A stretch of DNA of 26,834 nucleotides, taken from NCBI GenBank assembly GCA_023426265.1, contig JAFABA010000222.1:1-26834 (forward strand). Direction: 5' to 3'. Both the position numbers and the translations under genes were made by a program. Positions 13,792 to 20,296 of the stretch are shown here, piece after piece. Origin of the DNA: Bacillota bacterium. Lineage in GTDB: Bacteria; Bacillota; Clostridia; Christensenellales; CAG-138. The first letter of the stretch is position 1. Each line of letters opens with the position of its first letter. Under the pieces are notes generated by a model, which was not told the origin of the DNA, made no database searches, and saw only the letters and a program-made list of their open reading frames with translations.

Positions 13792-14214
13792 TCAATCTAT
13801 ATCAATCTTCCTGCCCATGGCGGCTTTTCCCGCCAGCTTGGGAAGGGAGAGCTCCAGCACGCCGTCCCGGTATGAGGCGGTGATTTTATCGGCATCCACG
13901 CCGGTTACGTCAAAACTGCGGCAATAGGAGCCGTAGACCCGCTCGCGGCGGACGAAATTTTCGCCTTTGTCCTCTTTGTCCTCTTCATGCTTAACGCTGA
14001 TGACAAGATCGTTGCCGTCGAGATCCAGATGGATATCTTCCTTGGCTACGCCGGGAAGATCGGCCTTCAGAAGGAACTTGTCGCCTTTGTCCACGATATC
14101 GGTACGGAACGTACCCCATCCAAAGCCCGGCGATCCGCCAAAGAAGGCTTTTTCAAAGTCATCGAAATAGTTTGCGATGCCGCGCGCATTGCGGAAGGGC
14201 GTCAAACCACGCAT
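13792..14214 (-). CDS. Hsp20/alpha-crystallin-family small heat shock protein
   Basis: An ATP-independent holdase chaperone that binds unfolding proteins. The 140-residue protein has a short N-terminal arm (RNARGIANYFDDFEKAFFG). The alpha-crystallin domain runs from about residue 37 to the end: TDIVDKGDKFLLKADLPGVAKEDIHLDLDGNDLVISVKHE, then FVRRERVYGSYCRSFDV and the signature-type ASYRDGVLELSLPK. The usual C-terminal I-x-I motif is present as KIDID. The ATG at 14214 has AAAGGAGG 9 nt upstream. A CIRCE operator overlaps the predicted transcription start, so HrcA is the likely repressor. The 5' leader is long, about 160 nt, with a TCCGCCA/TGGCGGA hairpin (14306-14333). Confidence 0.96.
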   Translation of the reverse strand: MRGLTPFRNARGIANYFDDFEKAFFGGSPGFGWGTFRTDIVDKGDKFLLKADLPGVAKEDIHLDLDGNDLVISVKHEEDKEDKGENFVRRERVYGSYCRSFDVTGVDADKITASYRDGVLELSLPKLAGKAAMGRKIDID

Positions 14215-14354
14215 AAATGAAAACCTCCTTTATTTTTGTCTTTTAGTATCTGCTGGGGCGGCGCTTCCCATTCGGGGCGCTCCCTCTTTTATAGGCATAT
14301 CATAATCCGCCATTGTTGCAGAAGTTTGGCGGAATTTTTGTAAAAAAGAAAACT

Positions 14355-14381
14355 TTAGCACTCTATGCGTCCGAGTGCCAA
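14355..14381. promoter_or_regulatory. CIRCE operator (HrcA binding site)
   Basis: TTAGCACTC-N9-GAGTGCCAA differs from the canonical CIRCE inverted repeat (TTAGCACTC-N9-GAGTGCTAA) by one base. A TATAAA -10 box for hsp20 lies at 14388-14383 on the minus strand, so the operator covers the start of transcription. It lies between divergent hsp20 and the YgjP-like gene and is about 60 bp upstream of the latter's -10 box. Confidence 0.92.
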
Positions 14382-14382
14382 T

Positions 14383-14388
14383 TTTATA
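14383..14388 (-). promoter_or_regulatory. -10 box of the hsp20 promoter
   Basis: TATAAA on the minus strand (14388-14383), next to the CIRCE. No strong -35 box is visible 16-18 nt upstream. Confidence 0.5.
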
Positions 14389-14413
14389 CCTTTTCCCCGG
14401 TTTTTCGCATTGT

Positions 14414-14442
14414 TTGCCTTGCCCTTTTCGATACGGTATACT
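14414..14442 (+). promoter_or_regulatory. Promoter of the YgjP-like metallopeptidase gene
   Basis: TTGCCT (14414-14419), a 17-nt spacer and TATACT (14437-14442), with the predicted start near 14449 and the ATG at 14482. Confidence 0.6.
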
Positions 14443-14481
14443 GAGGAAAACGGTTTAAGTATAAATGCCGGAGCGTAGCGC

Positions 14482-15162
14482 ATGAATAACACACTCCCCG
14501 AAATCAACCAACTGGTACGCTCCAAAAGAAAAACGGTCGGGTTGACCGTGACCGAAGAGGGGCTGCTCATTGTACGCGCACCCTTACGGATGCCGCTTGC
14601 GCAGATTAAGCAGGCTGTGTATGGCAAAACGGACTGGATTATAAAAAAGCAGGCGGAACAGCTTGCCCGCATGGCGCGCAAATGCACACATGCATATTTG
14701 GAGGGCGAGACGTTTCTTTTTTTAGGCGAGCCGTACCTATTGTGCTACCGTTCGGGGCTAAAAAAAATCCGCACGGAAGAGGGCTTACTTCTGCTTCCGC
14801 CCTGCACGCCGGAGGAAGCAAAAACGCTGCTTACGGAGTGGTACAAACGCCAGGCGCGCGCCGTGTTTTACGACAGGCTTCAATATTATGCGCCGGTTAT
14901 TGGCGTTGTGCCGGGCAGCGTCCGCCTTTCCTCCGCGCACGGGCGGTGGGGTTCCTGCGGGCCGAACAACAGCATCAATCTGGTCTGGCGGCTAGTGCTG
15001 GCGCCGCTAAACGTGATCGATTATGTGGCGGTGCACGAATTGTGCCACATCAGACGCCGCGATCATTCCGCGGCTTTTTGGAAACTGGTGCAGGGCATAC
15101 TGCCGCAGTATAAAACGGCAAGGCGCTATCTGAAGGAGCACGGTGCGGAACTGGATGTATAA
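14482..15162 (+). CDS. YgjP-like (DUF45) zinc metallopeptidase
   Basis: A 226-residue predicted zinc metallopeptidase of the YgjP/WLM-related clan. The C-terminal half has the zinc-binding helix VHELCHIRRRDHSAAFW, with HELCH as HExxH and a third His nearby. The preceding block SSAHGRWGSCGPNNSINLVWRLVLAP is the family hallmark. The N-terminal half starts with RSKRKTVGLTVTEEGLLIVRAP, also typical. GGAG stands 8 nt before the ATG. The protein is cytoplasmic as judged by the lack of a signal peptide; its substrate is unknown. A YjbQ gene follows 42 bp downstream, probably co-transcribed. The CIRCE operator upstream might also influence it. Confidence 0.9.
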   Translation: MNNTLPEINQLVRSKRKTVGLTVTEEGLLIVRAPLRMPLAQIKQAVYGKTDWIIKKQAEQLARMARKCTHAYLEGETFLFLGEPYLLCYRSGLKKIRTEEGLLLLPPCTPEEAKTLLTEWYKRQARAVFYDRLQYYAPVIGVVPGSVRLSSAHGRWGSCGPNNSINLVWRLVLAPLNVIDYVAVHELCHIRRRDHSAAFWKLVQGILPQYKTARRYLKEHGAELDV

Positions 15163-15204
15163 TTTGAACGGCGCCATGGATTTGAACGGCCTGTAAGGAG
15201 GATT

Positions 15205-15621
15205 ATGAAAAGCTACCGGAAAGAACTGCATTTTCACCTGCCCACCCGCCGGGGGATCGTCAACATCACGCCGGAAGTGGAGCAGTGTGTGCGCGAGAGC
15301 GGCGTAAAGGAAGGGCTTGTGCTCGTAAACGCCATGAACATCACGGCGAGCGTATTCATCAATGACGATGAAAGCGGCCTGCACAGCGATTATGAGCGTT
15401 GGCTTGAAAAACTTGCGCCCGAAAAGCCGTACGAGCAATATGCGCACAACGGCTATGAGGATAACGCGGACGCCCACCTCAAACGCACCATAATGGGCCG
15501 CGAGGCGGTCGTGGCCATTACGGGCGGAAAGCTGGATTTTGGCACATGGGAGCAGCTGTTTTACTACGAATTCGACGGTAAACGGAATAAGCGCGCGCTT
15601 ATAAAGATCATCGGCGAATAA
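15205..15621 (+). CDS. YjbQ/UPF0047 family protein
   Basis: A 138-residue protein of the YjbQ family, sometimes annotated as a secondary thiamine-phosphate synthase enzyme because some members complement thiE mutants weakly; the true role is unsettled. Family features are RRGIVNITPEVEQCVRESGVKEGLVLV, ASVFINDDESG, HNGYEDNADAHLKRTIMGRE, and GKLDFGTWEQLFYYEFDG with the conserved GTWQ-like motif. The common HTTA segment is replaced by MNITAS. AAGGAGG ends 3 nt before the ATG, a short spacing. Two direct copies of TTTGAACGGC (about 15168-15190) lie in the gap before it. The stop is only 2 bp from that of the convergent EAL-HDOD gene, so no terminator fits between them. Confidence 0.9.
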   Translation: MKSYRKELHFHLPTRRGIVNITPEVEQCVRESGVKEGLVLVNAMNITASVFINDDESGLHSDYERWLEKLAPEKPYEQYAHNGYEDNADAHLKRTIMGREAVVAITGGKLDFGTWEQLFYYEFDGKRNKRALIKIIGE

Positions 15622-15623
15622 AG

Positions 15624-16838
15624 CTATATGGCAAGCTTCTGCTGCCAGGAGATCGCTTCGACATAAAGCCGCATGCAATCCCAGGTTTCCATTTTAACGG
15701 CTTCAGCAAGCGAAAGCAGCGCGTCCCACTCCCCGTTTTCAAGTGCGATGGCAATGCGCAGGTACGGGGCAAATATGGTCTCCCGGTTTAACAGCGTATC
15801 CTTGACGACGGGCACAAGGGGGAGGTTGCTTACGATGCTCTCCATGCTTTGGTTGACGATGACGTCGAGATTAGAAAATATGCCGACAAATACGCCCATA
15901 CCCGCGAGATTTTCACAGCAGCTCCGGGCGCACATCAGGGAAATGAGTTTGCCGCGGATGATGGAATTTTTAATGAGTTCCTTGTTCTCCGTCGTCTGGA
16001 TGCTGCGCAAAAACAGCAGGTAGATCCAGCCTGTCAATTCCGTAGTGCCAATCTGAACCAGTGCCTCCGATATGGATCTTACCGGCTTGCCGCAGGAAAA
16101 GAAAGCGGAATTCGCAAGCTTCAGGAGCTTATAGGAGAGCCCCGTATCGTGCTCGAATATTTCCGCAATGGCCCGAAAATCCGGCTCTTCATGGCTGAGT
16201 TCCTCCAACGCCCTGGATGTGCTGGCCTTAAATATATCGATATCCCTGGCGTTTACGATCACCGGCTTGCTGAAATAGTACCCCTGGAACAGCGTGAAGC
16301 CCAGCCGTTTCGCCTGCTCAAACTGCTGCTGCGTTTCAATCCGCTCGGCAAGGAACCTGATTTTGCCGCGGTATTTCCGCAAGAACTGCAATTCCTGATC
16401 GCCCGCCTCCAATGGAAACAGGACTTTTATAATATCCGCGAGTTCAACCAGTTCGTCGGTATATGCGTTGTTCGGCCTTATGACATAATCATCCAGCGCC
16501 AGGGTATAGCCGAGCGATTTTAAGCGCTTGCAGGCGAGCAGCACTTCTTCCGAAATACAGACGCTCTCCAGTATTTCAATGACGACTTTTTGCTTAGGCA
16601 GAAGCCTCGCCACATCGCTCAGGAGAAGATCCTCTGGAAAATTGATAAATCCCCGCGTATTTTCCGTCAGTTCATTAAACCCCATCACCAGAAACGAGTT
16701 GCTGATTACTTCCACGGTGGACGTGTTGTCGTCTTCCCCTTCGTAAAAGTTGTTTCTTCCTTTACGGTAGAGAAGCTCATATCCATACAGGCGATGTTTT
16801 AAATCGTAGACGGGTTGCCTTGCTACATACACATCCAT
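15624..16838 (-). CDS. EAL-HDOD signalling protein (YuxH/CdgJ-like)
   Basis: A 404-residue protein combining an N-terminal EAL domain (about residues 1-200) and a C-terminal HDOD domain (about 205-400). EAL residues visible include the Glu of YELLYR, Asn in FINFPEDL, EILE, the DD of ALDDY, Lys of IKVLF, AERIET and LFQGYYFSKP. The DDFGTGYSS loop is replaced by DDYVIRPNNAY, so c-di-GMP hydrolysis is doubtful. The HDOD part includes HDTGLSYKLLKLANSAFFS and SISEALVQIGTTELTGWIYLL. Relatives act in motility, biofilm and stress signalling. ATG 16838 is chosen over TTG 16844; the ribosome binding site is weak (AAAGAGA). A large hairpin lies about 100 bp upstream. Confidence 0.9.
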   Translation of the reverse strand: MDVYVARQPVYDLKHRLYGYELLYRKGRNNFYEGEDDNTSTVEVISNSFLVMGFNELTENTRGFINFPEDLLLSDVARLLPKQKVVIEILESVCISEEVLLACKRLKSLGYTLALDDYVIRPNNAYTDELVELADIIKVLFPLEAGDQELQFLRKYRGKIRFLAERIETQQQFEQAKRLGFTLFQGYYFSKPVIVNARDIDIFKASTSRALEELSHEEPDFRAIAEIFEHDTGLSYKLLKLANSAFFSCGKPVRSISEALVQIGTTELTGWIYLLFLRSIQTTENKELIKNSIIRGKLISLMCARSCCENLAGMGVFVGIFSNLDVIVNQSMESIVSNLPLVPVVKDTLLNRETIFAPYLRIAIALENGEWDALLSLAEAVKMETWDCMRLYVEAISWQQKLAI

Positions 16839-17046
16839 ACACAAATCTCTTTTCTGTTTTCCAGTTTTATTTCGTTATTTTTGTAATAATCATGAATTCC
16901 ATCCAGAAATTTGCCAATCATGTTTTCAGCATAATGCCGGTATATCAGCCGATCATATGCAGGCATCATGGGGGATTGAATGCCTGGCGCGATGACGATG
17001 ATATACCGGCACGTATGATAAAGGGCGGCGCCCAGCCGAAAAATTC

Positions 17047-17099
17047 GGCAGAGGAGAAGAAGGCGTCCGCCGCCAGTTTTCCCTTCCTCTTGCCTTTTT
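17047..17099 (+). terminator. Terminator-like hairpin on the plus strand upstream of the sigma factor gene
   Basis: GGCAGAGGA (17047-17055) pairs with TCCTCTTGCC (17085-17094) with one bulged base, followed by TTTTT (17095-17099). No gene on the plus strand precedes it directly; it would end either a small RNA from 16900-17050 or read-through. Confidence 0.4.
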
Positions 17100-17137
17100 A
17101 TACACATAACCCATGGGCGTTTGGGACAAAAATATGT

Positions 17138-17179
17138 GGAACATTGCATGTTGAGTCTGTCTATGTAATAATTCATTAT
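17138..17179 (+). promoter_or_regulatory. Possible promoters of the sigma factor gene
   Basis: Two overlapping candidates. One is housekeeping-type: TTGAGT (17151-17156), 17 nt, CATTAT (17174-17179). The other is ECF-type: GGAAC (17138-17142), 15 nt, TGTC (17158-17161), which would allow autoregulation. Neither is a strong match. Confidence 0.35.
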
Positions 17180-17217
17180 GTCCAAGCCTTCCCAATTCTG
17201 CGGAATCAGGAGAAAAT

Positions 17218-17760
17218 ATGGCGTTTACTACAACAGGAGAAATCATTACGCAGTTATTTTTGCGGGTTCACCGGACGCTTGAGAACCTGGCTCTTACCTA
17301 TGTGAACAACAGAGAGCAGGCGATCGATATCGTGCAGGATACCGTATTGATCATGCTTGAAAAGGAGCGCACGTTTGAAAGCGAGGCTTCCTGCGTGTGC
17401 TATATGAAACAGATCGTACGCAACCAGGCCAAAAACTTTTTAAGAAACAACGCGGATACGGAACTTTGGGAAACGCTGGATGACATAAAAATTGAAGACA
17501 TCGACCATTACGATATTGTGGAATCAAAATTGACCCTCCAGCAATTGCTCCTAAAATATCCGCCCGAGATACGGGAAGCGTTTATCATTCACGTCATCGA
17601 CGGCGAACCCAGCCGGGTACTGGCCGAGCAGCTCAATATCAAGCATGATACGCTGCGCAGGCAGTTTACACGCATGAAGCAGGAACTTCTTGACACCTAT
17701 TCCAACAAAATGAGCAAAAAAACTTTGTTCCTCCTGCTATTGTCTGTCCCATTTGAGTAA
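17218..17760 (+). CDS. ECF-like sigma-70 family RNA polymerase sigma factor
   Basis: A 180-residue sigma factor with regions 2 and 4 only. Region 2 covers about residues 8-80 (RTLENLALTYVNNREQAIDIVQDTVLIMLEKERTFES..CVCYMKQIVRNQAKNFLRN). Region 4 is about 103-160, with LLLKYPPEIREAFIIHVIDGEPSRVLAEQLNIKHDTLRRQFTRMKQELL as sigma-4-like helix-turn-helix. The C terminus is odd: after Lys-Lys it ends with a hydrophobic tail TLFLLLLSVPFE, which may touch the membrane or its partner. AGGAGA lies 4-5 nt before the ATG. The next gene, 35 bp downstream, encodes a single-pass membrane protein, the usual layout of a sigma/anti-sigma pair. Confidence 0.9.
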   Translation: MAFTTTGEIITQLFLRVHRTLENLALTYVNNREQAIDIVQDTVLIMLEKERTFESEASCVCYMKQIVRNQAKNFLRNNADTELWETLDDIKIEDIDHYDIVESKLTLQQLLLKYPPEIREAFIIHVIDGEPSRVLAEQLNIKHDTLRRQFTRMKQELLDTYSNKMSKKTLFLLLLSVPFE

Positions 17761-17795
17761 GGGTGGCGTGTATTCATTAGCAAGGAGGGCCGCAC

Positions 17796-18629
17796 ATGAA
17801 CTGGCCAGGACTCAAACGGCGAATTCGCTTTCAGCCAAATCTTATTGACCCCTACCGCAAAATAAGCTACCGGGAGGCCCGCCGCATTTGGAAAGAGCAC
17901 GGCAGGCCTGATGTCTTGGAGCTTTTGGAAGGCGTACGCAAAAAATCCGGCATGACGCCGGAAGAGTGGCAGGCGCTTACGGGTTTAAAAGTAAAGAACG
18001 CGCGCGTCATCCATAGCGCGGCCTTGCGGCGCTGGGCAGCCGCCTGCGTATTTGTGCTGCTCTTTAGCGCGTTCCTTGCGTTCACAGCGCCCGGCCGCGC
18101 ATTTGCCGCACAGGTTTACAGGACAGTTGTAACAATTGTTGAGAATTATATCAGAATTAGCACCGATGAGGATCCTAGCATAAAGCTTGAACCTAGAACC
18201 GAAATACACGAGAGCTCCCAAGATAGCGTTAACTCTGTTTCTGAAGTATATGATCAGATTAATGATACGATATTTTATTTGCCCGATACAAAATATACTT
18301 TAAAAAGTATTACTGTAACAAATAGCAGAGCGAGGGGCCGGTCTGTTTCTTCAAAATATGTTATAGATCAAACCAGCATATATATTGTCCAGCGTTGGCC
18401 GCTTGATGAGCAGAAAAAAGATGTTGGGATTAAAATGGATGATGCGATCTATCATTCCACTTATGGGTCAAATAGCCTGCTATTTGAGGGAGTCTATACA
18501 GAAAAAGAAAATACTTATCATGGTATAGCCATGGAAAGTTCATATATTATTGCTGTAGATATCGAACACATATTTACTTTGGAGGATATTGATGATATCG
18601 TTTCCGACCTTTTGCCTTATGATGGATAA
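17796..18629 (+). CDS. Probable membrane-bound anti-sigma/sensor protein with DUF4367-like exported domain
   Basis: A 277-residue protein with a cytoplasmic N-terminal part (1-80), one membrane segment (about 84-103, WAAACVFVLLFSAFLAF) and an exported C-terminal domain. Its position after the sigma factor and its topology suggest an anti-sigma factor. The cytoplasmic part does not show the zinc-type HxxxCxxC anti-sigma motif; it is basic with KISYREARRIWKEHG and LLEGVRKKSGMTPEEW. The exported part (FYLPDTKYTLKSITVTN, AMESSYIIAVDIEHIFTLEDIDDIV) resembles DUF4367-type domains of Clostridia. AAGGAGG is 7 nt before the ATG. Codons from about 18115 onward are strikingly AT-rich compared with the first third. 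The stop codon lies inside a 44-bp palindrome. Confidence 0.75.
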   Translation: MNWPGLKRRIRFQPNLIDPYRKISYREARRIWKEHGRPDVLELLEGVRKKSGMTPEEWQALTGLKVKNARVIHSAALRRWAAACVFVLLFSAFLAFTAPGRAFAAQVYRTVVTIVENYIRISTDEDPSIKLEPRTEIHESSQDSVNSVSEVYDQINDTIFYLPDTKYTLKSITVTNSRARGRSVSSKYVIDQTSIYIVQRWPLDEQKKDVGIKMDDAIYHSTYGSNSLLFEGVYTEKENTYHGIAMESSYIIAVDIEHIFTLEDIDDIVSDLLPYDG

Positions 18630-18665
18630 AAACAGGCCACCATATGGTGGCCTGTTTTTATCCAT
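18622..18665. terminator. 44-bp perfect palindrome acting as shared bidirectional terminator
   Basis: Each 22-bp arm reads ATGGATAAAAACAGGCCACC then AT, and the whole is its own reverse complement. The GC-rich AACAGGCCACC core with T5 on both strands makes a strong terminator for the two convergent genes. The stop codon of the anti-sigma-like gene (18627-18629) is within the left arm. Confidence 0.9.
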
Positions 18666-18671
18666 ACTCTT

Positions 18672-19046
18672 TTATATATTATAGTATACAGGAAATGAAA
18701 ATGATCCATCTCCGGTTGTTGCAGAAACCTCTACTTTATAATAGCCGGATGATAAGGTTGTATAGGTATCTTTCTCCAATTCCTGGCTATACCCCGATAC
18801 CGTTACAGCTTTTACTTTTTTCCAGCCACTGTCGTAGCGGTATAAAGTTGATGTTCCGGTTTTGTACTCATTTCCGCCAAATACGTAAATGTAGAGATAG
18901 TGTCCGTTCCCTCCTGCAGATGTCAATCCGCCATCAGCACTAGCCGCTCCAAACGGCTGCATCTCGATAGCCGACGCCACGACCGGCATGCTCAGCGCGC
19001 TCAACATGAGCGTCAAGAGCAACACAGCAAAGATTCTCCTCTTCAT
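18672..19046 (-). CDS. Small secreted protein with signal peptide, function unknown
   Basis: A 124-residue protein with a clear Sec signal peptide: MKRR, a hydrophobic stretch, and a likely cleavage after VASA near residue 26. The mature part is rich in Tyr, Gly, Ser and Thr, with strand-like segments (HYLYIYVFGG, STLYRYDSGWKKVKAVTVSG, SGYYKVEVSATTGDGSFSF), which suggests a small beta-sandwich. No Cys, so it is not disulphide-bonded. I recognise no family. GGGGG is 9-14 nt before the ATG. It converges on the sigma/anti-sigma pair and shares their palindromic terminator. The region coding the mature domain is AT-rich, whereas the signal peptide region is GC-rich. Confidence 0.8.
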   Translation of the reverse strand: MKRRIFAVLLLTLMLSALSMPVVASAIEMQPFGAASADGGLTSAGGNGHYLYIYVFGGNEYKTGTSTLYRYDSGWKKVKAVTVSGYSQELEKDTYTTLSSGYYKVEVSATTGDGSFSFPVYYNI

Positions 19047-19073
19047 AACAAATTACCCCCATGTTTTATTTGA

Positions 19074-19086
19074 ACGCAACTTGCGT
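19074..19086. promoter_or_regulatory. Possible operator upstream of the secreted-protein gene
   Basis: ACGCAA-C-TTGCGT is a perfect 6-bp inverted repeat, 28 bp upstream of the ATG. The binding protein is unknown. I see no convincing promoter in 19047-19161. Confidence 0.25.
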
Positions 19087-19161
19087 CCTACTCTATAAAC
19101 ACGGGACAGGCACCCAAATGGGACAAGAACGGACAAATTATTTTATAAATCGTGAAATTTC

Positions 19162-20085
19162 TTATTTGGATATATCCGTATCAGAAGATATGGTAACCTG
19201 TTCCTCCAAAAGATATGTGCGCACGCCCTTCCAGAGCCAGCCTTTTGCCGCTTTTTCAATATCGCACGGCAATTCCTCGTCCGCCACTTTGAGCATAGCC
19301 GCAATATCATAGCCGCCGGAAAGAACCGCCTTTTTCGCAAAGCGGGGCCGCAGCGCTTTTTGAGGGCACCGGTAGATACATCTCAAACAAAGCAGGCATT
19401 TGGTTTGAAACCGCGGCTTCCCGTTTTCCATTGCAATATTCCGGCCGGGGCATTCCCGCGCGCACAAGCCGCAGCCGTTGCAAGCCTCCGTCCGACTGAT
19501 TGTCCTGGCGTAAAACCGGCAGCCGAGCTTTTCCATCTCAAAAATGCGGGAAAGAAAGCGGTCGATCAGCTTGGTTTTTTTCACACTGGGCGCGCCGGTT
19601 TCGAGGGCGTTTAAAATCCGTTCCACCTTCTGCGGCAATATGTTGAGTATCCTGCCGCACAGGGCGGGATCGGTTTCAAGAAAGAGATTGGGCGGCATAA
19701 TGAGCATTTCCTCGAGCCATACGGGACAGCCGATCTTCTCAAGCCTTCGTATGCTGCTCGACCGACAGGCGGTGTTGGGCGAAATTTCCCCGCCGCCGGA
19801 AACGGAAATTACGGCGGCGGGCGGCTTTGCGCCCGCCATGCCCATGCTTTTAAGCCAGGTATATACCGGCTCGGGCGCGTTTGCCGCATGCACGGCAAAG
19901 AGAAGCAACAGAAAATCTTCTCCGTCGTTTTCGTATGTGTCCCCCGCGCGTATCAAAACCGGCACGGTTTGCGCGCCGCGCCGGCCAAGCGCCTGAGCAA
20001 AGCAGCCCGCAACGTGCGCTGTTCCGCCCGTTCCCGAAAAATATGCAACCTTGACCTTTTGAAACGGAAACGGATGCAGTTCCAT
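19162..20085 (-). CDS. EFR1-family protein: flavodoxin-like domain plus two [4Fe-4S] ferredoxin motifs
   Basis: A 307-residue anaerobe-type redox protein. The N-terminal half is flavodoxin-like (VKVAYFSGTGGTAHVAGCFAQAL for the FMN phosphate loop; LLLLFAVHAANAPEPVYTWL; AVISVSGGGE). The C-terminal half carries CNGCGLCARECP and CLLCLRCIYRCP, each a C-x2-C-x2-C-x3-C-P motif for a [4Fe-4S] cluster. Such EFR1 proteins are frequent in Clostridia and are presumed electron carriers; partners are unknown. The ATG at 20085 is preferred since GGAGG is 5 nt upstream. An in-frame ATG at 20097, four codons earlier, has no site and would itself contain that GGAGG. Its promoter has the same pattern as that of the Mrp gene. 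Confidence 0.9.
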   Translation of the reverse strand: MELHPFPFQKVKVAYFSGTGGTAHVAGCFAQALGRRGAQTVPVLIRAGDTYENDGEDFLLLLFAVHAANAPEPVYTWLKSMGMAGAKPPAAVISVSGGGEISPNTACRSSSIRRLEKIGCPVWLEEMLIMPPNLFLETDPALCGRILNILPQKVERILNALETGAPSVKKTKLIDRFLSRIFEMEKLGCRFYARTISRTEACNGCGLCARECPGRNIAMENGKPRFQTKCLLCLRCIYRCPQKALRPRFAKKAVLSGGYDIAAMLKVADEELPCDIEKAAKGWLWKGVRTYLLEEQVTISSDTDISK

Positions 20086-20119
20086 ATTGTCCTCCATTTT
20101 ATGGATTGTTACAGATTTG

Positions 20120-20147
20120 ACTTTAGCATATTCTTTTCATCTGTCAA
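20120..20147 (-). promoter_or_regulatory. Promoter of the EFR1 gene
   Basis: On the minus strand TTGACA (20147-20142), a 16-nt spacer ending in ATGC, and TAAAGT (20125-20120). Confidence 0.65.
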
Positions 20148-20207
20148 TGAATGATGGAGAAAAGTTGCAGGCCGTTCCCTGCGGTTCGCTTTTACTGTTA
20201 ACAATAT

Positions 20208-20236
20208 TTGCGTTTTCTTTAAATCTATAATATGAT
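20208..20236 (+). promoter_or_regulatory. Promoter of the PAP2 gene
   Basis: TTGCGT (20208-20213), 17 nt, TATGAT (20231-20236), overlapping a perfect TATAAT at 20226-20231. A GAGCAA-N12-TTGCTC hairpin (20256-20279) follows in the leader, just before the weak ribosome binding region. Confidence 0.55.
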
Positions 20237-20296
20237 TTGGTTAAAACAAAAATTTGAGCAAGGCTTAACATAATTGCTCATTCAAAGCAGTGCAAC

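Larger units (their letters stand above)
16839..17217. other. Intergenic region with large inverted repeats and a terminator-like hairpin
   Basis: This gap separates the divergent EAL-HDOD and sigma factor genes. It holds a 13-bp perfect inverted repeat TGCCGGTATATCA (16935-16947) and TGATATACCGGCA (16999-17011), enclosing CAGGCAT (16960-16966) with ATGCCTG (16980-16986), so the whole 77 nt can fold as one long stem. A GCCGAA-AAA-TTCGGC hairpin follows at 17035-17049. Open frames here on either strand lack ribosome binding sites and recognisable proteins, so I do not call a gene. Confidence 0.6.

Noticed and set aside
16850..17100. c-di-GMP riboswitch upstream of the EAL-HDOD gene
   Set aside because: Neither strand shows the conserved GEMM core; only inverted repeats are present.
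16823..17185. A 120-codon frame on the minus strand upstream of the EAL-HDOD gene
   Set aside because: It overlaps the EAL-HDOD start and the inverted repeats, with no ribosome binding site or family.
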